Source: Peribacillus alkalitolerans
GTDB lineage: Bacteria; Bacillota; Bacilli; Bacillales; DSM-1321
Reading direction: 5' to 3'
NCBI RefSeq assembly: GCF_010882125.1
Contig: NZ_JAAGVZ010000012.1
Location: 1-64,000, forward strand
Length of the DNA stretch: 64,000 nucleotides
Shown here: one piece after another, positions 7,543-16,655 of the stretch
How positions within the stretch are numbered: position 1 is the first letter of the stretch
Layout: every line of letters starts with the position of its first letter
Notes under the pieces: generated by a model
What the model saw: the letters and a program-made list of their open reading frames with translations, nothing else
Databases searched by the model: none
What the model was told of the DNA's origin: nothing
Position numbers and translations under genes: made by a program

Positions 7543-9898
7543 TTTTCTTTTCCCCTTTCTCCATCTTCCATAACGCTGCCAGTACATCCTCTTTAACAAG
7601 TTCAGATGCATTTTCCTTTGTCAGTAATTCATTGGAATTCATTAATCGTAGTGATTGTTGTTGAATGCTTTCATCCATGATATTTGCAGCCAATCTTCCG
7701 TTCCCATTCCAATTATGTTCGTCTAGGAATTGTTTGATATATTCAATTGCATCCTTTTCAATCCTATAATTAAATTGTTCCAAATAACTTTTCATTATTT
7801 CCAGTAATTCCTCGACGGTGTAATCCTGAAAATGGATGAATTTTTTAAATCTCGAACGAAGACCTGGATTACTTTCAAGCAATTTATCCATTTCCTTAGG
7901 ATAGCCTGCTAAGATGACAACGAGATTTTCATGATGCTTTGTCATCTCATCAACAAGTGTATCTATGACTTCTTTAGAAAAATCCCCAGATTGTTGGCTT
8001 AATAAGGAGTAGGCTTCATCAATAAATAAAACTCCTCCAAGTGCATCACGAATCTTCTTCTTTGTTTTTATTGCAGTTTGGCCAACGTAACCTGCTACAA
8101 AATCCGCCCTGCTAGTTACGATCAGATGACCCCTCTTAAGTAATCCGCACTCTTTTAGCAGCCTGGAAAAATAAGTGGCTACAGTTGTTTTCCCTGTTCC
8201 AGGATTACCTGTAAAAACAGAATGAAGTTGAAGCGGAATCGTCGGCAATCCATTTTCCCGCCTGTATTGTTGTAGCTTTACGAATGAAATTAGAGAGTTG
8301 ATTTCCTCTTTTACAGTCGTTAATCCTATCATTTTTTCGAATTTATCCAATGTACTTTCTTCTTCATCCTTAGAATCCAAAGCGAAATCTTCTGCTTCTA
8401 GCAAGGTGTAATCAGTGATAATGGAATCTACTGATTTCGAAACGGACGCACCTTTTTTTAGGATAGCCTCCAAAACTAAGTCTTCGACTGCTCTTGCATT
8501 TCCAAATGATTCGTCCACCATTGATTGTTCGATTCGATATCCTAATTCCCTTATTGCAGAGGGGGATAAATAATAATCATATCTAGATGCAACCATCTCG
8601 CTAATTGCCAATAGTTCTTCGACCGAATAATCTGAAAGGTGAAAATGATTGGATTGTGGGAATCTGCTTCGCAATCCAGGGTTAGCTTGTAAAAACCTTC
8701 TCATTTCTTCCGGGTACCCTGCGAGGATGACTGCAAACTTTCCTGCATATTTTTTATTAGTCATCAAAGATACAAGTGTATCTATGGCATTTTGACCGTA
8801 ATCATTCCCAGTAGCGCCTTCTCTTTTCAGAGAGTAAGCTTCATCGATAAAAAGCACTCCACCCAAGGATTTTTCAACTGCCGCAAGAATATTTTCCTCG
8901 GTTTGACCAACAAAAGAACCTACAAGCTGGCTCCGGTCCATTTCGATAACTTCCTCACGCTCAAGAATACCAAGCTGATGATACACTTTCGCAAACAGAC
9001 GGGCTAATGTAGTTTTACCAGTTCCTGGGTTACCGGTGATGACCATATTTAAGCTTTGATCATTCATGGTAGTGAACCCAAATTCTTCTCGTCTTTTTTG
9101 ATACTGTAGGTAATGATAAAACTCATTCACCCGTTGCTTGACACCTTTTAATCCAACCATATCATTAAGTTCCTGCAATGGATCGCTCTTCGGTAATTTT
9201 TTCTCGTCACCTTCAAAGGCAAAAATATCAATCCATTGATTTTTTAATTCAGTTAGCATTTCAACTTGTTTTTTCATCTTTTCATAGTGTTCAGCGGTAT
9301 AAAAAACACCCGTTAAGGAATCTAGATATTCCCTACTTGCACTATGCAATTGATCGAGAATTTCTTTTGTTTCCTTTAAAATTTTTAGCATCCTACCATA
9401 TGATTCTTGTATATGTTGTTGTGCGGAATTTTGAATGGTGAAGTCTAACCCTTCCTCTATTTCATCCCATGTATCTGTTATTTTTGAAAGATAATTTTCA
9501 CACATCTTAATATATGTTTCCGCAACCGTTCTTTTTGCAGGACGATTATCCGTTTCTCTTATGGAGGGAAAATTTAAACCATCTAAAAAATGAACCTTTT
9601 CCTTTAATAAGCTTGTGATTTTTAATTCAGTAGCTAAAGGGTTATGATGGTCCAACTGTATAGATAATTGTAACCATGTTTTGAAAAGCTGATCTTCTTT
9701 GTCATGGTTCTTTCTATCCTTTGCCAGCAAAGCAAAAATCGTTCCCTTTAATTGGTTTATTTGTGGGATTGAAATGAGAGTTTCTTCCGTTTCAAGTTTT
9801 TTTATCATCTCTAATAGCTCTGGATAGTGCAATTTTACATCAGTTTCAATTTGTTTTTTCCATTGATTTATTCTGTTATGTATTTCATCAATATTCAT
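7517..9898 (-). CDS. Tandem CbxX/SpoVK-type AAA+ ATPase
   Basis: The 793-residue protein has an alpha-helical N-terminus (about 1-240) and two complete AAA+ modules of the CbbX/SpoVK class. The first has Walker A TGNPGTGKTT near residue 288 and Walker B GGVLFIDEAYSL near 347. The second repeats TGNPGTGKTT near 562 and GGVLFIDEAYSL near 622. Each has the arginine-finger-containing NPGLRSRF segment. SpoVK itself has one module and about 320 residues, so this is a duplicated relative. Such proteins remodel partner proteins as hexamers. It lies between the spore gene tlp and yneP; a sporulation role is possible but not shown. Confidence 0.85.
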   Translation of the reverse strand: MNIDEIHNRINQWKKQIETDVKLHYPELLEMIKKLETEETLISIPQINQLKGTIFALLAKDRKNHDKEDQLFKTWLQLSIQLDHHNPLATELKITSLLKEKVHFLDGLNFPSIRETDNRPAKRTVAETYIKMCENYLSKITDTWDEIEEGLDFTIQNSAQQHIQESYGRMLKILKETKEILDQLHSASREYLDSLTGVFYTAEHYEKMKKQVEMLTELKNQWIDIFAFEGDEKKLPKSDPLQELNDMVGLKGVKQRVNEFYHYLQYQKRREEFGFTTMNDQSLNMVITGNPGTGKTTLARLFAKVYHQLGILEREEVIEMDRSQLVGSFVGQTEENILAAVEKSLGGVLFIDEAYSLKREGATGNDYGQNAIDTLVSLMTNKKYAGKFAVILAGYPEEMRRFLQANPGLRSRFPQSNHFHLSDYSVEELLAISEMVASRYDYYLSPSAIRELGYRIEQSMVDESFGNARAVEDLVLEAILKKGASVSKSVDSIITDYTLLEAEDFALDSKDEEESTLDKFEKMIGLTTVKEEINSLISFVKLQQYRRENGLPTIPLQLHSVFTGNPGTGKTTVATYFSRLLKECGLLKRGHLIVTSRADFVAGYVGQTAIKTKKKIRDALGGVLFIDEAYSLLSQQSGDFSKEVIDTLVDEMTKHHENLVVILAGYPKEMDKLLESNPGLRSRFKKFIHFQDYTVEELLEIMKSYLEQFNYRIEKDAIEYIKQFLDEHNWNGNGRLAANIMDESIQQQSLRLMNSNELLTKENASELVKEDVLAALWKMEKGEKKNVDIKKRD

Positions 9899-9974
9899 TA
9901 TTTCACTTCACTTTTTTCGTTCTCGTTATAATATCTTACCATAATAACGATAAATTTAGCTTCAACAACAGCTT

Positions 9975-10003
9975 AAAGGCTGATTGGAGTCCAATCAGCC
10001 TTT
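9975..10003 (-). terminator. Stem-loop after tlp
   Basis: AAAGGCTGATTGG pairs perfectly with CCAATCAGCCTTT around AGT. Read leftward it follows the tlp stop at 10010. Confidence 0.75.
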
Positions 10004-10009
10004 GCGGTA

Positions 10010-10246
10010 TTACTCTTGATATCCATTTTGTCTTGCTTCTGACTCGTCTTGAATTTCACTTCTAAAGCTCTCTAGGCTTTCTTTTCTTCTTTCATTTTTT
10101 GCTTCAATTTGTTCTCTTTGTACCCCAGAACTAAACTCTAAGGATTCTTCGGCTTTCTCGATATTTTCTATCGTATTTTGTACCATATCCTGTAACTTTT
10201 CCACGTTATCATTACGATTATCTCTATTAGGTTGATTCCATGCCAT
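10010..10246 (-). CDS. tlp: Small acid-soluble spore protein Tlp
   Basis: The 78-residue, highly charged protein starts [19 protein letters not shown], the hallmark of Tlp, and continues with a helix rich in Glu, Arg and Gln. Tlp-type proteins are packaged in the spore core. I chose the ATG at 10246, which follows GAGGAAACAACT; a longer frame to 10285 adds residues not seen in the family. Forespore expression under sigma-G is expected from the family. Confidence 0.9.
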   Translation of the reverse strand: MAWNQPNRDNRNDNVEKLQDMVQNTIENIEKAEESLEFSSGVQREQIEAKNERRKESLESFRSEIQDESEARQNGYQE

Positions 10247-10439
10247 AGTTGTTTCCTCCTCGAGTTGGATGAAGTAAAGCACCACAATTAGTAGTGACGA
10301 TATTTAGTTTGTTCTAACAAATAGAGTTTATGAATGCAATTTATAACCAACTAACCATAATTTTGTTATGTAAACTAACGCTTTGTATAAAATGGTTCTT
10401 TTCTCATTAAATGTTGTTATTAGAATTTAATGTTCGGCC

Positions 10440-10627
10440 TTGATTGCAGCGAGAGGCTCTTGCTTTCCGTGGGGAGGGATGGGAGCCTCCTCGGCGTTAC
10501 CACCTGTGGGGTCTCACACTTCCCTCTCTTTCCCGCAGGACATTGATAAGCTTCCTCGAATAAACACCGCACGAAGAAAATGCGAATACATTTTCGAGGA
10601 GCCAAATACCCTCCGCTACAATCAACT
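10440..10627 (-). repeat. Bacillus-type dispersed repeat, long copy
   Basis: This non-coding block shares ordered segments, in reverse orientation, with the block at 44547-44642: TTGATTGCAGCGAGAGG, GCTTTCC, CACCTGTGGGGTCTCA and CCCGCAG. It carries extra sequence in the middle and at the right end, and its ends are TTGATTG and CAATCAA. It is GC-rich compared with flanking DNA. Such blocks are common between genes in Bacillaceae and their function is unknown. Frames predicted inside it are not genes. Confidence 0.75.
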
Positions 10628-10677
10628 CAGACAGTTATAGTTCAGTTACACAAACCTTGCGAAAACAGTCTAAAAAT

Positions 10678-10701
10678 AAAGAAGGCCACTAAGCCTTCTT
10701 T
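10678..10701 (-). terminator. Terminator after sspN
   Basis: AAAGAAGGC and GCCTTCTTT form a 9-bp stem around CACTAA, just past the sspN stop. Confidence 0.8.
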
Positions 10702-10707
10702 ACATAA

Positions 10708-10851
10708 TTATTCACCTTTAGTCTGAATCAGCTGAGGGTGTTGTCCTGAATTGTCCTCCATCTTTTTGCCGTTATTCACATGTGACTCCGTAGATTGAGT
10801 ACCACGATGATACGGTCTAAAGTGCTTAGAGTCTCTTTTTGGATTTCCCAT
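10708..10851 (-). CDS. sspN: Small acid-soluble spore protein N
   Basis: This 47-residue peptide, too short for usual ORF cut-offs, reads MGNPKRDSKHFRPYHRG, then NNGKKMEDNSGQHP and ends LIQTKGE. This matches SspN, a minor spore-core protein. Two ATG codons lie in tandem; I chose the inner one (10851) because it gives the family start MGN and better spacing to the GGGGGG ribosome site. It sits beside tlp as in B. subtilis. Confidence 0.9.
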   Translation of the reverse strand: MGNPKRDSKHFRPYHRGTQSTESHVNNGKKMEDNSGQHPQLIQTKGE

Positions 10852-10919
10852 CATAATCCCCCCTTATAGATATAGTGTGAGCGATAAGGGGGGAATCATG
10901 AATGTTATATATGACCAAA

Positions 10920-11051
10920 TTACTCTGCTTTTTGAAGGTGTCGCTGCTCTAGACGATCTTCAATCCTTTCCATCGCCTTTTCATCATTAAGGAGCTCACG
11001 TTTGTTTTCCATTACTAATTCTTCAAATGAACGCTTTCGTCTTCTTTTCAT
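10920..11051 (-). CDS. FbpB-like small basic protein
   Basis: A 43-residue ORF reads MKRRRKRSFEELVMENKREL, followed by LNDEKAMERIEDRLEQ. This resembles the Fur-regulated basic protein B family, short proteins that in B. subtilis assist an iron-sparing small RNA. A ribosome site AGGTGAT lies just upstream of the ATG at 11051. No Fur box was identified, so iron control here is unproven. Confidence 0.7.
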   Translation of the reverse strand: MKRRRKRSFEELVMENKRELLNDEKAMERIEDRLEQRHLQKAE

Positions 11052-11131
11052 GTCGTATCACCTACTCACTAATATGTTATTAGTCAGTATGGCCAAATTA
11101 ACTAAAAATTATGATTATAAAAAAATGAAAT

Positions 11132-11641
11132 TTATTTTAGTTCACCCATGTGCTCTTCCATATCTTTTAGTGACATCGCACCTATGAATTTCCCTTGGAT
11201 CACTCCATCAGAATCAATGAAATAGGTTGTAGGAATGGTAAGGATTTTGTACATTTTATTTACCTCTCCATCCTCATCCAATGCTATAGGAAATGTCACT
11301 CCCATCGAATCAATAAAACCTTCAACATCATTTTGAGGATCAATATTAACAGCAAGGATGACCTCGTCCTTACTTAATTGCTGTTGGAATTCCTCCATCT
11401 CAGGCATTTCTGCTTTACACGGCGGGCACCATGTTGCCCAAAAATTAAGCATTACCTTTTTGCCTTTCAAATCACTAAGAGATACTTTTTGGCCGTCCAA
11501 TGTTTGAAGTTCAAAATCTGGGGCATCCTTGCCTATTTTCAAACCAGGAGCATTGTCCTCCTTTTTTTGTTCCATAGCCTGTACCATAGCGACGGTTACT
11601 AGAAGTACAAGCGCTACGGATGCAATGATTTTTTTCATCAT
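11132..11641 (-). CDS. yneN: TlpA/ResA-type thiol-disulfide oxidoreductase (YneN)
   Basis: The 169-residue protein has an N-terminal signal anchor (residues 5-22) and then a thioredoxin-fold domain. Its redox motif is WCPPC in FWATWCPPCKAEMPEM (about residues 70-85), the cis-Pro lies in LTIPTTYFID, and the DGQKVSLSDLKGKKV entry is typical of AhpC/TSA-Redoxin domains. It would act outside the membrane, reducing or exchanging disulfides. It is 20 bases after the membrane gene at 11661-12068, with which it probably forms an operon. CcdA in this window could supply its electrons. Confidence 0.85.
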   Translation of the reverse strand: MMKKIIASVALVLLVTVAMVQAMEQKKEDNAPGLKIGKDAPDFELQTLDGQKVSLSDLKGKKVMLNFWATWCPPCKAEMPEMEEFQQQLSKDEVILAVNIDPQNDVEGFIDSMGVTFPIALDEDGEVNKMYKILTIPTTYFIDSDGVIQGKFIGAMSLKDMEEHMGELK

Positions 11642-11660
11642 TTTATTACCACCTTTCTGG

Positions 11661-12068
11661 TTATTGGCTTATTTCATTAAGCAAGGTTAAAACAAAATAA
11701 TAGCCGAAAACCATAGTTGCCATTCCAATGATCTGAGTTTTAATAAATTGGTTGTCCCTTTTTTTAGTACCTCTCCATATTAAATAACAAAGTGCACCAA
11801 ATAATCCAATTTGAAAGCCTAAAGTTCCACCATTCAAGAATAATATCGATTTTGGGTTATCCACTAAAATTGAAGGGCGAAAAAAAATAATACTAAATTT
11901 GTATGTAAAAAGACATATCATACTTGCGTTGATACTTTCATCAAACCATTTTTTCATGGTATCTTCGGAATTTAAAAAACTTAACATTACAAAAGCAAAT
12001 AAAAAACCTGATAAAAAAGCAACCCAAGTAAAATGAATAAAAAATGACCCTAAATAAAATCCATCCAT
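11661..12068 (-). CDS. Polytopic membrane protein, likely partner of YneN
   Basis: This 135-residue product has four hydrophobic segments (about 8-30, 47-64, 80-101 and 112-130). I do not recognise a family with certainty. The N-terminal half (FFIHFTWVAFLSGFLFAF) recalls small membrane proteins encoded beside thioredoxin-like genes. Its stop is 20 bases upstream of yneN, so the two are likely co-transcribed and it may help in thiol redox chemistry at the membrane. Confidence 0.6.
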   Translation of the reverse strand: MDGFYLGSFFIHFTWVAFLSGFLFAFVMLSFLNSEDTMKKWFDESINASMICLFTYKFSIIFFRPSILVDNPKSILFLNGGTLGFQIGLFGALCYLIWRGTKKRDNQFIKTQIIGMATMVFGYYFVLTLLNEISQ

Positions 12069-12154
12069 CTATCATTCCCCCACGGTTCATTTTACTATAT
12101 TCTTTTATAAATGAAAATAAATACTACACAGGGTATCTTCTAACACTAAAAAAA

Positions 12155-12178
12155 CAGACCGAGAATGATCTCGGTCTG
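12155..12178 (-). terminator. acnA terminator
   Basis: CAGACCGAGA and TCTCGGTCTG form a perfect 10-bp stem with ATGA loop. Read leftward it is followed by eight T. Confidence 0.92.
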
Positions 12179-12189
12179 CGAAGTATTCT

Positions 12190-14901
12190 TTAGTTCTTAA
12201 GTTTATCACGTAGTACCATTGGAAGGATTCCACCATGACGGTAGTAATCAATTTCCACTTCGCTATCGAAACGAACAAGAACGTCAAATTGTTTCTTTGT
12301 TCCATCTTCTGCAGTAGCAGTGACAGTTAGGATATCACGAGGTTTAACTGTTTCATCAACAGCAACTTCGATTGTTTCTTTACCAGTCAATCCTAATACT
12401 TCAGCATTCTCGCCTTCTTTGAATTGAAGAGGAAGAACACCCATCAATACTAGGTTAGAACGGTGGATACGTTCAAAGCTTTCAGCGATTACAGTTTTGA
12501 TACCTAATAGGTTTGTTCCTTTTGCTGCCCAGTCACGGGAGCTACCCATTCCGTAATCCTTACCAGCTAATACTATTAGACCAGTTCCATCTTGCTTATA
12601 TTTCATACAAGCATCATAGATGGACATTACATCGCCAGTTGGCCAATAAGTTGTGAATCCACCTTCAGTTCCTGGTGCCACTTGGTTACGGATACGGATG
12701 TTTGCAAACGTACCACGCATCATTACTTCGTGGTTACCACGACGTGAACCGTAAGAGTTAAACTCACGAGGCTCAACGCCATTTGCACGTAAGTAAATTC
12801 CAGCAGGAGTATCTTTTCCGATTGCACCAGCAGGAGAAATGTGGTCAGTCGTTACTGAATCACCAAATTTAGCAACAACACGTAAGCCATTAAGTGGCTT
12901 AACTTCGCCTGCATCCTTAGAAAGGTTTTCAAAGAATGGAGGGTTTTGAATATACGTAGAAGTATTATCCCAAGTATATAACGGCTCGTTGCTTGTTTGG
13001 ATTTCATTCCAACGCTCGTTATCATCAAATACACGCTCATATTCTCTACGGAATAGTTCAGGTGTAACTGTGCTCTTTACTACTTCATTGATTTCTTCAG
13101 AAGTTGGCCAAATATCTTTCAAGAAGATGTCATTTCCATCTTTGTCTTGACCAATTGCATCTGTAGAGAAGTCAATATTTACAGTACCAGCTAATGCATA
13201 TGCAACAACCAATGGTGGTGAGGCAAGGTAGTTAGCTTTTACAAGTGGATGGATACGACCTTCAAAGTTACGGTTACCAGAAAGAACTGAAGTAACTAAT
13301 AGATCTGATTCAGCAATAGCTTTTTCGATTTCATCAGCTAATGGACCGGAGTTACCGATACATGTTGTACATCCGTAACCAACAGTATTGAAACCAAGTT
13401 CATCAAGGAAAGGTTGTAAACCTGAATCACGAAGGTATCCTGTTACAACTTTAGAACCAGGTGCTAAAGAAGTTTTCACGTATGCTGGTACTTGAAGACC
13501 TTTTTCTAATGCTTTTTTCGCAACTAGACCCGCTCCAACCAATACATAAGGGTTAGAAGTATTTGTACAGCTTGTGATTGCAGCAATTGCAACTGCACCA
13601 GTCTTCATTTTAGTCTCAGTGCTATTAGCAAACTTAACTGTGATTTCTTTATTGATATCAGTAGCATCTAAGCCAAACCCTTGGTTTCCAACTGGAGCAC
13701 TTAATGCCTCTTTGAATGCTTTTTGCATCATGGATAGAGGGATTAAATCTTGTGGACGTTTAGGACCAGAAAGGTTTGATTCGATTTCTGATAAATTCAT
13801 TTCCACTACATCTGTGTATGTTGGATCTTCAGCATCTGGTGAGAAGAACATTCCGTTTGCTTTGCTATATTCTTCTACAACTTTGATTAATTGCTCGTCA
13901 CGGCCAGTTAAACGCATGTAATCTAATGCTTCTTTGTCAACTGGGAAGAATCCGCAAGTTGCACCGTACTCAGGTGCCATGTTAGCAATTGTTGCACGGT
14001 CAGCTAGTGGTAAATAAGATACACCAGGACCAAAGAACTCAACGAATTTGCCAACTACGCCTTTTTTACGAAGTACTTGAGTTACTTTTAATGCCAAGTC
14101 AGTTGCAGTTGTTCCATTAGGAAGTTCTCCAACCAATTTAACACCAATTACTTCAGGTACTGGGAAGTAAGAAGGCTGACCTAACATACCAGCTTCTGCT
14201 TCAATTCCCCCAACACCCCAACCAAGAACACCGATACCGTTGATCATAGTTGTATGGGAGTCAGTACCTACTAATGAATCTGGATATGCTTCGAACTCAC
14301 CATTTTCAGTCTCTACTGTAAGGACAACATTCGCAAGGTACTCAAGGTTTACTTGGTGCACGATACCAGTTGCTGGTGGAACAGCACGGTAGTTATCAAA
14401 TGATTTCTGAGCCCAGCTTAAAAATTGGTAACGCTCAGCATTACGTTCAAATTCTAAGTCCATATTTACATTTAATGAATCCATTGTACCTGATTTATCT
14501 ACCTGTACAGAGTGGTCAATAACAAGGTCCACTGTGATTTCAGGGTTTATTAAATCTGGATTTCCACCTAGATCCGCCATTGCTTTTCTCATAGATGCAA
14601 GGTCAACGACCGCAGGTACACCAGTGAAGTCTTGAAGGATTACGCGTGATGGTTTAAATGGAACATCAACATCTTTTTGCTCATTTGTTCCCCATTTAGC
14701 AAGATTTTCAATATGCTCTTGCTTAATTACACGGCCGTCAGCTTGACGTAATACTGATTCAAGTAAAACTTTAATGGAGTAAGGTAATTTGGATACGTTT
14801 CCGATCCCTGCTTCTTCTAAAGCATTTAGTCGATAATAGTTGTAGCGCTTACCATTTACTTCAAAGGAAGAGCGCGCTTGGAAAAAGTCTTTCTTAGTCA
14901 T
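12190..14901 (-). CDS. acnA: Aconitate hydratase
   Basis: The 903-residue protein interconverts citrate and isocitrate in the TCA cycle and has the length of the AcnA/IRP1 family. [22 protein letters not shown] (split here as VGTDSHTT and GWGVGG) is the substrate-binding region. The cluster ligands are the Cys in [10 protein letters not shown] and the pair in [10 protein letters not shown]. The C-terminal swivel domain has GAKDYG-like [16 protein letters not shown]. It keeps the citB position between sspO and yneN. In B. subtilis the protein doubles as an RNA-binding regulator. The start at 14901 follows GAAGGGGAAG. Confidence 0.97.
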   Translation of the reverse strand: MTKKDFFQARSSFEVNGKRYNYYRLNALEEAGIGNVSKLPYSIKVLLESVLRQADGRVIKQEHIENLAKWGTNEQKDVDVPFKPSRVILQDFTGVPAVVDLASMRKAMADLGGNPDLINPEITVDLVIDHSVQVDKSGTMDSLNVNMDLEFERNAERYQFLSWAQKSFDNYRAVPPATGIVHQVNLEYLANVVLTVETENGEFEAYPDSLVGTDSHTTMINGIGVLGWGVGGIEAEAGMLGQPSYFPVPEVIGVKLVGELPNGTTATDLALKVTQVLRKKGVVGKFVEFFGPGVSYLPLADRATIANMAPEYGATCGFFPVDKEALDYMRLTGRDEQLIKVVEEYSKANGMFFSPDAEDPTYTDVVEMNLSEIESNLSGPKRPQDLIPLSMMQKAFKEALSAPVGNQGFGLDATDINKEITVKFANSTETKMKTGAVAIAAITSCTNTSNPYVLVGAGLVAKKALEKGLQVPAYVKTSLAPGSKVVTGYLRDSGLQPFLDELGFNTVGYGCTTCIGNSGPLADEIEKAIAESDLLVTSVLSGNRNFEGRIHPLVKANYLASPPLVVAYALAGTVNIDFSTDAIGQDKDGNDIFLKDIWPTSEEINEVVKSTVTPELFRREYERVFDDNERWNEIQTSNEPLYTWDNTSTYIQNPPFFENLSKDAGEVKPLNGLRVVAKFGDSVTTDHISPAGAIGKDTPAGIYLRANGVEPREFNSYGSRRGNHEVMMRGTFANIRIRNQVAPGTEGGFTTYWPTGDVMSIYDACMKYKQDGTGLIVLAGKDYGMGSSRDWAAKGTNLLGIKTVIAESFERIHRSNLVLMGVLPLQFKEGENAEVLGLTGKETIEVAVDETVKPRDILTVTATAEDGTKKQFDVLVRFDSEVEIDYYRHGGILPMVLRDKLKN

Positions 14902-15102
14902 AAAATGCTTCCCCTTCTTTCTGTTTCAAGTCATACAAAAGCAAGGTTGCCCTTCAATAGGTCAAACCCTTACTTAAATATAAATGAAAATACCGTATAT
15001 GTCGAAAAGTTTGAATTTTTGTCACATAACCTCACTTTTCTTACAATTTCATCTTAATATAGAAATATACATAAGTAAATATCAATAAAGTTATTGTTTT
15101 TG

Positions 15103-15117
15103 ATAAGTATTTCTTAT
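15103..15117. promoter_or_regulatory. CcpC-like box upstream of acnA
   Basis: ATAA-N7-TTAT occurs exactly here, about 200 bases upstream of acnA. This is the dyad recognised by CcpC, the citrate-responsive regulator of citB in B. subtilis. In AT-rich DNA a chance match is possible. Confidence 0.4.
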
Positions 15118-15280
15118 AATAAAAATTTTCACTCCTTTCAAACCCCTAATTGATAAAGGTTTTCAATAAGATGGAAAATCTAATTAGTTCGATATATATT
15201 TTTGAAGTGTTATATTGAAATAACAAATTCATTTATAATCTCTACCACTTCTCCACATCCTAGTACTGGAGGTGAATGAC

Positions 15281-15433
15281 ATGCCAAAAAGAAAAGGAAA
15301 TCTTATTCCAGGTGGAAATGCTGCTAGTGCCCAAGGACAAGGAAATGCGTATGGTGAGGAGTTTGCCGTTTCCAATGAACCGTTGACAGAAGCGGAAAGA
15401 CAAAATAATAAAAAACGTAAGAAAAACCAATAA
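15281..15433 (+). CDS. sspO: Small acid-soluble spore protein O
   Basis: This 50-residue basic peptide starts [19 protein letters not shown] and ends [15 protein letters not shown], the SspO pattern. It is a minor spore-core protein. The start is seven bases past GGAGGTG. It lies divergent from acnA, as in B. subtilis. CATTTATAA at about 15230 could be the -10 element of a sigma-G promoter, but the -35 is unclear. Confidence 0.9.
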   Translation: MPKRKGNLIPGGNAASAQGQGNAYGEEFAVSNEPLTEAERQNNKKRKKNQ

Positions 15434-15451
15434 TGGATATAGAATGAAATT

Positions 15452-15482
15452 AGGCCGCCCCTTTAATGGGGTGGCCTTTTTA
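15452..15482. terminator. Terminator between sspO and the convergent 86-aa gene
   Basis: AGGCCGCCCC pairs with GGGGTGGCCT around TTTAAT, then a run of T on the plus strand. Confidence 0.88.
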
Positions 15483-15740
15483 TTCGATGCTATTCACTTC
15501 ATTCACTAAACTTTGGAGATCTCTTTGATATTGCTCGAGTTGAATCCTTTGATGTTCTGAAGCAACCTCTAATGCATTCTCAATTTGTTGATATGCCTCA
15601 TTCACTTCCTGTTTAAGGTGCGCAAGCTGTTGACCATATGTAGCACCCTTATCCACTAATTCATGATATACATCAAATGCTTCTTCTCTACCTTGTTGAG
15701 CCGCTTGAAATGCCTGTTGCTTATCCTTATGATATGGCAT
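15480..15740 (-). CDS. Hypothetical glutamine-rich coiled-coil protein
   Basis: This 86-residue protein (MPYHKDKQQAFQAAQQGREE...) is almost wholly helical, rich in Gln, Glu and Leu, with heptad spacing suggesting a coiled coil from about residue 25 to 84. I do not recognise a family. It has a good ribosome site AAGGAGATG. Lying between sspO and sspP it may be expressed in sporulation, but this is only from position. Confidence 0.6.
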   Translation of the reverse strand: MPYHKDKQQAFQAAQQGREEAFDVYHELVDKGATYGQQLAHLKQEVNEAYQQIENALEVASEHQRIQLEQYQRDLQSLVNEVNSIE

Positions 15741-15833
15741 TTATGTTCATCTCCTTTTCATACTAATCATTTTTTAGCGTCTGCAAAGTTACAGGAAGCT
15801 ATACATGAATAAATGCACGAGAGGTAAGCAAAA

Positions 15834-15869
15834 TAAAAAAAGATCCCGCCACTCGGCGAGCTCTTTTTG
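15834..15869 (-). terminator. Hairpin between two divergent starts
   Basis: An imperfect stem (CCCGCC with GGCG and AAAGA with CTTTT arms) with seven T on the leftward side. Position between divergent starts is odd for a terminator; it may insulate the two units. Confidence 0.35.
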
Positions 15870-15906
15870 TCAGAAATAGGACAGCTATGACTTAGGAGGA
15901 ATGAAA

Positions 15907-16050
15907 ATGAACAAGAATGATGGAAAAGATATGAGAAAAAACGCACCTAAAGGTGATCAACCTGGACAACCTGCCCCAATGAGCGGTTCACATAAAGCAA
16001 AAAATCAAAAGCATACCCGTCAAAAGCATAATAGCAGTCACGATATGTAA
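15907..16050 (+). CDS. sspP: Small acid-soluble spore protein P
   Basis: The 47-residue peptide begins [20 protein letters not shown] and ends [12 protein letters not shown], almost matching SspP throughout. It is a minor spore-core protein. Two ATG codons follow the ribosome site AGGAGGA (15894-15900); only the second, 15907, has proper spacing and gives the family start. It keeps the sspP-sspO-acnA order of B. subtilis. Confidence 0.92.
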   Translation: MNKNDGKDMRKNAPKGDQPGQPAPMSGSHKAKNQKHTRQKHNSSHDM

Positions 16051-16066
16051 AGTGTTCTTTGATCGT

Positions 16067-16103
16067 AAAAAAGCCAAATCGATCTTTGCTCGATTTGGCT
16101 TTT
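16067..16103. terminator. Bidirectional terminator after sspP
   Basis: AAAAGCCAAATCGA pairs with TCGATTTGGCTTTT over 14 bases. It serves sspP and the convergent membrane protein gene. Confidence 0.92.
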
Positions 16104-16109
16104 GCTAAA

Positions 16110-16559
16110 TTATGCTGGATCTCCTTGCTTTCTCATCCGGTTAAAGAAAAGGAAAATAGGTAGTGGGATAATAATGAATCCTAAACTTTTGATTAACTGA
16201 TTTTTAGCATTGTTTCTTTGTCTTGCCATTTCGTCATCAACCATCAAGTCATATTCTGCCTTTAACTCGGCTTCACTTAAAGTCTCACCTTTACCTTCTT
16301 CTTTTTCATACTGCTTATTAGTTTTGAAATCCTGATACGTCTGGTAATATCCTGGTGGACTTACAAGGTCAGCTGTCGCCATAAATATTGAGATTCCCCC
16401 ACCTATTACCATCATTAATGTTGCGAATAAAACTAGATACATATATAAATGCCTAAACATATATTCTTCCCCTCTTTCCTTATTCTTCACTGCCACTGCA
16501 ATAACAAAAACTATTATTACTACAGGCAAAATGGTCGTTAATAATCCAAAAGCAATCAA
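16110..16559 (-). CDS. Hypothetical three-helix membrane protein
   Basis: The 149-residue protein has hydrophobic segments at about 3-23, 36-60 and 124-142, with a charged stretch of around 50 residues between the second and third (KTNKQYEKEEGKGETLSEAE). I do not recognise the family. It starts at ATG 16559 with GGAGGTGAGAAG upstream. It is divergent in direction from sspP and next to selA, but there is no reason to link it to selenium. Confidence 0.65.
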   Translation of the reverse strand: MIAFGLLTTILPVVIIVFVIAVAVKNKERGEEYMFRHLYMYLVLFATLMMVIGGGISIFMATADLVSPPGYYQTYQDFKTNKQYEKEEGKGETLSEAELKAEYDLMVDDEMARQRNNAKNQLIKSLGFIIIPLPIFLFFNRMRKQGDPA

Positions 16560-16655
16560 CTTCTCACCTCCACAAACCCTCTGTTATTAAAGACGCTCCT
16601 ACATGTCATGAGGTTACGGTTCATTTAACATTTTATTAAAATGGGCTTTTATATT

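Noticed and set aside
10440..10640. ORFs on both strands in the GC-rich repeat
   Set aside because: The block is a dispersed non-coding repeat; the same sequences at 44.5 kb are not in a conserved frame.
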